Below are positions 61,245 through 64,000 of a stretch of 64,000 nt of DNA, in pieces. Numbering within the stretch: the stretch's first letter is position 1; each line of letters begins with the position of its first letter. The position numbers and the translations under genes were made by a program. Below the pieces are notes generated by a model. It had not been told where the DNA came from and did not search any database. It saw only the letters and a list, made by a program, of their open reading frames with translations. Origin of the DNA: Neobacillus sp. DY30 (GTDB lineage: Bacteria; Bacillota; Bacilli; Bacillales; Cytobacillaceae); the NCBI RefSeq assembly GCF_030123065.1, contig NZ_CP126093.1, positions 872,001-936,000 of the forward strand, read 5' to 3'.

Positions 61245-61796
61245 ATGAAAGGTACATTAACCGTTCGGAATATTGTTATCGCAGGAGTTCTTGGTGCGGT
61301 TGCAATTCTTTTAGGTGTAACGAGGTTAGGGTATATTCCGGTGCCTACAGCAGCGGGTAATGCCACGATCATGCATATACCAGCCATTATTGGGGGGATT
61401 ATGCAAGGTCCCATTGTAGGAGCTATCGTCGGAATTATCTTTGGTGTGTCCTCTTTTTTAAATGCTACTGTTCCTCTATTTAAAGATCCATTAGTAGCGA
61501 TTTTGCCTAGACTTTTTATCGGCGTGGCCGCATGGCTTGTGTATGTCGGGATCCGCAGAAAGAGTGAATACGTTGCGATTGGAACGGCAGCTTTCTTAGG
61601 TACCTTGACTAATACCGTCCTGGTATTGTCAATGGCAGTTATTAGAGGTTATATGGGCGCTGAAGTAGCATGGACAGTTGCTCTAACAAACGGTATTCCG
61701 GAAGCAATTGTTGGTACGATTGTGACATTAGCAGTCGTTTTAGCCTGGAAGCAAATTGGTAAAGGGAAAAAATCTAGGATTTCAGAGGATTTATAG
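61245..61796 (+). CDS. ECF transporter S component, substrate unknown
   Basis: Protein of 183 residues with six predicted membrane helices and the pattern of an ECF substrate-binding subunit: RNIVIAGVLGAVAILLGVT, GYIPVPTAAGNATIMHIPAIIGGIMQGP and LVAILPRLFIGVAAW. It is encoded 18 bases behind ecfT in the same operon and thus forms a dedicated importer. The vitamin cannot be stated; similar proteins are annotated only as ECF S components (DUF1393-like/pantothenate-like). A terminator follows. Confidence 0.82.
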   Translation: MKGTLTVRNIVIAGVLGAVAILLGVTRLGYIPVPTAAGNATIMHIPAIIGGIMQGPIVGAIVGIIFGVSSFLNATVPLFKDPLVAILPRLFIGVAAWLVYVGIRRKSEYVAIGTAAFLGTLTNTVLVLSMAVIRGYMGAEVAWTVALTNGIPEAIVGTIVTLAVVLAWKQIGKGKKSRISEDL

Positions 61797-61811
61797 TCTT
61801 AATAGAGAATT

Positions 61812-61845
61812 AACCCATTGGGGCTTAGGCTCCAATGGGTTTTTT
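61812..61845 (+). terminator. Terminator after the ECF operon
   Basis: The stem AACCCATTGG-GC / GC-CCAATGGGTT, then T4. Confidence 0.85.
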
Positions 61846-61867
61846 GAAAAATTGGGGAGGTTAAGAC

Positions 61868-62260
61868 ATGCTGCATCATGTAGAGATATATGTTTCGAAC
61901 CTAGATAAAAGTGTTGAATTCTGGGGTTGGCTTCTAACTGAATTAGGATACGAACAGTTTCAAAAATGGGAATTAGGGATTAGCTGGAAGTATCAAGAAA
62001 CCTATCTAGTGTTTGTACAAGCTGAAGAAAGGTTTTTAGATGTTCCTTACCATCGTTGCCGAGTCGGATTAAATCATCTTGCCTTTCATGCAAGATCTAG
62101 GGAACATGTCAATCTAATAACCGAGACACTAGCAAAGAAAAAAATCCCTATCTTATACAGGGAGAAGCACCCATATGCAGGAGGTCAAGAATATTATGCA
62201 GTTTTTTTTGAGGACCCAGACCGAATTAAAGTAGAGCTAGTCGCACCAAATTTGTCCTAA
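61868..62260 (+). CDS. VOC-family (glyoxalase/bleomycin-resistance-like) protein
   Basis: Protein of 130 residues with the two beta-alpha-beta-beta-beta halves of the VOC superfamily. MLHHVEIYVSNLDKSVEFWGWLL supplies the first metal histidine, GLNHLAFHARS the second, and QEYYAVFFEDPDRIKVELV the glutamate. Substrate unknown; many such proteins are dioxygenases, glyoxalases or antibiotic-binding proteins. GGGGAGG precedes the ATG. Confidence 0.85.
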   Translation: MLHHVEIYVSNLDKSVEFWGWLLTELGYEQFQKWELGISWKYQETYLVFVQAEERFLDVPYHRCRVGLNHLAFHARSREHVNLITETLAKKKIPILYREKHPYAGGQEYYAVFFEDPDRIKVELVAPNLS

Positions 62261-62273
62261 GGAATTATGAAAA

Positions 62274-62316
62274 TGTGATTTAAATCACGAAAAGACATCG
62301 CTTTTATCTTTATAAT
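62274..62316 (+). promoter_or_regulatory. Fnr box and promoter of the truncated haemoglobin gene
   Basis: TGTGATTTAAATCACG (62274-62289) is an Fnr/CRP-type palindrome (TGTGA-N6-TCAC). The -10 box TATAAT is at 62311-62316. With a start point near 62323 the box centre falls at about -41.5, the standard class II activation position. No good -35 element is present, as expected for an activated promoter. Confidence 0.72.
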
Positions 62317-62343
62317 CGAAGGTAAATAAAAGGGGTGTATGAC

Positions 62344-62736
62344 ATGGAATATAAATTTAAATCTCTTTATAGTGAAATTGGCGGGCAGGAAACAATTGAT
62401 AAACTTGTTGCAGCTTTTTATCCGCGTGTATATGCAGATCCTGAATTAAGACCTTTGTTTGAAGGTGACATGGAGGAAATTATGAGGAAGCAGCGAATGT
62501 TTCTTCCGCAATTCTTAGGTGGTCCTGCGCTTTACAGTCAGGAGTTTGGACCGCCGGCGATGAGAGAACGTCATCTTCCTTTTGAAGTAACACCAAGGAG
62601 AGCACAATGCTGGCTTCGCTGTATGAAGGAAGCCTTTCAAGAAATTGGACTATATGATAAACCAGCGGGGCTTGCTTTTTATGATCGGTTAACGCAAGTT
62701 GCTGGGATTATGGTAAATAGTCCAGATAGAGAATAA
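62344..62736 (+). CDS. Group II truncated haemoglobin (YjbI/GlbO-like)
   Basis: Protein of 130 residues: FKSLYSEIGGQETIDKLVAAFYPRV, DPELRPLFEG, QRMFLPQFLGGPALYSQ and the haem-proximal histidine in RERHLPFEVTPRRAQCWLRCM (F-helix pattern of group II truncated globins, with Trp). These bind O2/NO and are linked to NO or oxidative stress protection. The ATG at 62344 has AAAGGGG 8-9 bases upstream; the GTG at 62335 lies inside that site. Anaerobic induction by Fnr is predicted from the upstream box. Confidence 0.9.
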   Translation: MEYKFKSLYSEIGGQETIDKLVAAFYPRVYADPELRPLFEGDMEEIMRKQRMFLPQFLGGPALYSQEFGPPAMRERHLPFEVTPRRAQCWLRCMKEAFQEIGLYDKPAGLAFYDRLTQVAGIMVNSPDRE

Positions 62737-62745
62737 AGGATCAAT

Positions 62746-62779
62746 AGGGTGTCCACAAAACGAGACATCCTTTTTTGTT
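62746..62779 (+). terminator. Terminator after the haemoglobin gene
   Basis: The stem GGGTGTC / GACATCC (one wobble) with a 10-base loop, then T6. Confidence 0.75.
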
Positions 62780-62799
62780 TTAGTGTTGAGTTTATGTGC

Positions 62800-63412
62800 G
62801 TTGAATTTGTTAGGCAGATAAACAAGGCAAAAATGCAGGTAAAAGGAGAATTATGCAGATAAGCGAATGAAATCCGCAGGTAAAGAAATCATTTTGGCAG
62901 GTTAGATAAAACAGGGAATAAAAATCCTCACTTGAATCCAGAAATTGAGTCAAAATTCGTATGTATTTTCCATATATAGGTAATAAAAATACCTAAGCCA
63001 GGCAGCACCTGGCTTTTTCGATGTTGAGGTTGATGCGCTGATTTTGTTAGGCAGATAAACAAAGCAAAAATGCAGGTAAAAGGAGAATTATGCAGATAAG
63101 CAAATGAAATCCGCAGGAAAAGGAATCATTTTGGCAGGTAAGATAAAACAGGGAATAAAAATCCTCTCTTGAATCAGGAAATTGAGTCATAATTCGCATA
63201 TGTTTTCCATATATAGGTAATAAAAATACCTAAGCCAGGCAGCACCTGGCTTTTTCAATGTTGAGGTTGATGCGCTGATTTTGTTAGGCAGATAAACAAA
63301 GCAAAAATGCAGGTAAAAGGAGAAATATGCAGATAAGCAAATGAAATCCGCAGGAAAAGGCATCATTTTGGCAGGTAAGATAAAACAGGAATTAAAAATC
63401 CATACTTAAATC
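62800..63412. repeat. 237-bp direct repeat in three tandem copies, with 21-bp substructure
   Basis: GCAGATAAAC begins at 62814, 63051 and 63288, exactly 237 bp apart. Within each copy GCAGRTA-like subunits lie at intervals of 21, 20, 21 and 21 bp. The first two copies also carry a terminator-like hairpin AGCCAGG / CCTGGCT followed by T5 (near 62997 and 63234). No reading frame of note; it fills the 730 bases between the haemoglobin and SDR genes. Confidence 0.93.
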
Positions 63413-63469
63413 CAGACTCAGAGCCTATAAACCAAAACTTGGGCACCCCTGTTTAGCAAATAAACCCCA

Positions 63470-64000
63470 CTAACCTCTAATAAAGCCACCTTCTGAATTC
63501 AATACCTGCCCTGTAATCCACTCTGCCTCTTCACTGGCAAGGAAGGCAACGAGCCTTGCTGCATCTTCAGGAATGCCAATGCGTCCTAACGGAAACTTTG
63601 GCAGAATCCAATCCCGTATCTCTTCGTTCATCCATCCTGTATCAGTAGGACCTGGGTTTACTGCATTAACGGTAATACCAAGAGGAGCAAGTTCTGCGGA
63701 CAAGGAAAGAGTAAAGGCAGAGATAGCCCCCTTCGTTGCTGCATAAGCCAATTCACCAGGCATCGGACCAAGTGCTTGACCGGATGTAAGGTTAATAATT
63801 CTGCCTCCCCGTATTGGGGATTGACTAAATCGACGAGCAAATTCAACCGATAATAGAAAAGTGGCTCGCATATTTACTGCATAATGGTCATCTAGTGTTT
63901 TTGCATCCAAATTCATATATCCATCACTTGAAGAATGGGCTGCATTATTAACTAGAATGGTTGGTAAACCTAATTCCTCAGTCACGACGTCAAGCAATTT
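63470..64000 (-). CDS. SDR family oxidoreductase (N-terminus beyond window)
   Basis: The C-terminal 176 residues of a classical SDR; the N-terminal cofactor motif lies beyond the right edge. Visible parts: LVNNAAHSS (NNAG-type motif), catalytic Ser in IINLTSGQALG, YAATK catalytic Tyr-Lys, VNAVNPGPTDTGWM, and the C-terminal FLASEEAEWITGQVLNSEGGFIRG. This pattern is shared by 3-oxoacyl-ACP reductase-like enzymes of unknown substrate. The frame remains open to the last base of the window. Confidence 0.88.
   Translation of the reverse strand, partial: KLLDVVTEELGLPTILVNNAAHSSSDGYMNLDAKTLDDHYAVNMRATFLLSVEFARRFSQSPIRGGRIINLTSGQALGPMPGELAYAATKGAISAFTLSLSAELAPLGITVNAVNPGPTDTGWMNEEIRDWILPKFPLGRIGIPEDAARLVAFLASEEAEWITGQVLNSEGGFIRG

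Overview
The window comes from a low-GC Gram-positive bacterium, most likely a Bacillaceae species (Bacillus, Neobacillus or a close relative). The signs are AG-rich ribosome binding sites, frequent TTG starts, cre-type catabolite sites, a T-box leader, a preQ1 riboswitch, PurR boxes, an Fnr box and ROK/XylR-type regulators. The species cannot be named from the sequence alone. No rRNA, tRNA, CRISPR array or transposase was seen.

Layout. 1-2.4 kb: leftward fructose operon fruR-fruK-fruA (fruA cut by the window edge). 2.6-25 kb: mixed housekeeping and accessory genes. These include a second methionyl-tRNA synthetase behind a T-box, a run of GNAT acetyltransferases, a diguanylate cyclase, an orphan dCache sensor kinase, a purine permease with a PurR operator, DoxX with a duplicated tail, a TetR/metallo-hydrolase pair, a DnaQ-like exonuclease and a DinB-like protein. 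25-57.8 kb: a large hexuronate catabolic region. 57.8-64 kb: a queuosine-precursor transporter under a preQ1 riboswitch, a complete ECF transporter, a VOC protein, an Fnr-controlled truncated haemoglobin and a partial SDR.

The most interesting part is 25-50 kb. It encodes three GPH-type symporters, a TRAP transporter, uronate isomerase (UxaC), an SDR that fits fructuronate reductase, a LarA-type nickel-pincer racemase/epimerase homologue with its complete cofactor set (LarB, split LarC1/LarC2, LarE), a gluconate kinase and 6-phosphogluconate dehydrogenase. Mannonate dehydratase, KDG kinase and KDPG aldolase are absent from the window. The set therefore reads as glucuronate -> fructuronate -> mannonate -> gluconate -> 6-phosphogluconate -> ribulose-5-phosphate. 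In this scheme the LarA homologue acts as mannonate/gluconate C2-epimerase and bypasses the Entner-Doudoroff branch. Two ROK repressors and six copies of a 25-bp palindromic operator, each beside a promoter, tie the symporters, uxaC, larA and TRAP genes into one regulon. cre sites add carbon-catabolite control.

Inside this region sits an AraC regulator followed by a symmetric set of TIM-barrel isomerase, two Gfo/Idh/MocA dehydrogenases and another TIM-barrel isomerase. At its end lies a TRAP - YesM/YesN two-component system - secreted GH3 glycosidase block that could release and import the sugar.

Intergenic DNA is unusually repeat-rich. There are two related 51-bp arrays (10.8 and 21.6 kb), 53-bp and 52-bp palindromic arrays (46.5-47 kb), a 237-bp triplicate built from about 21-bp subunits (62.8-63.4 kb), and a duplicated leftward terminator-ended element that may encode two sister small RNAs (16.36-16.62 kb).
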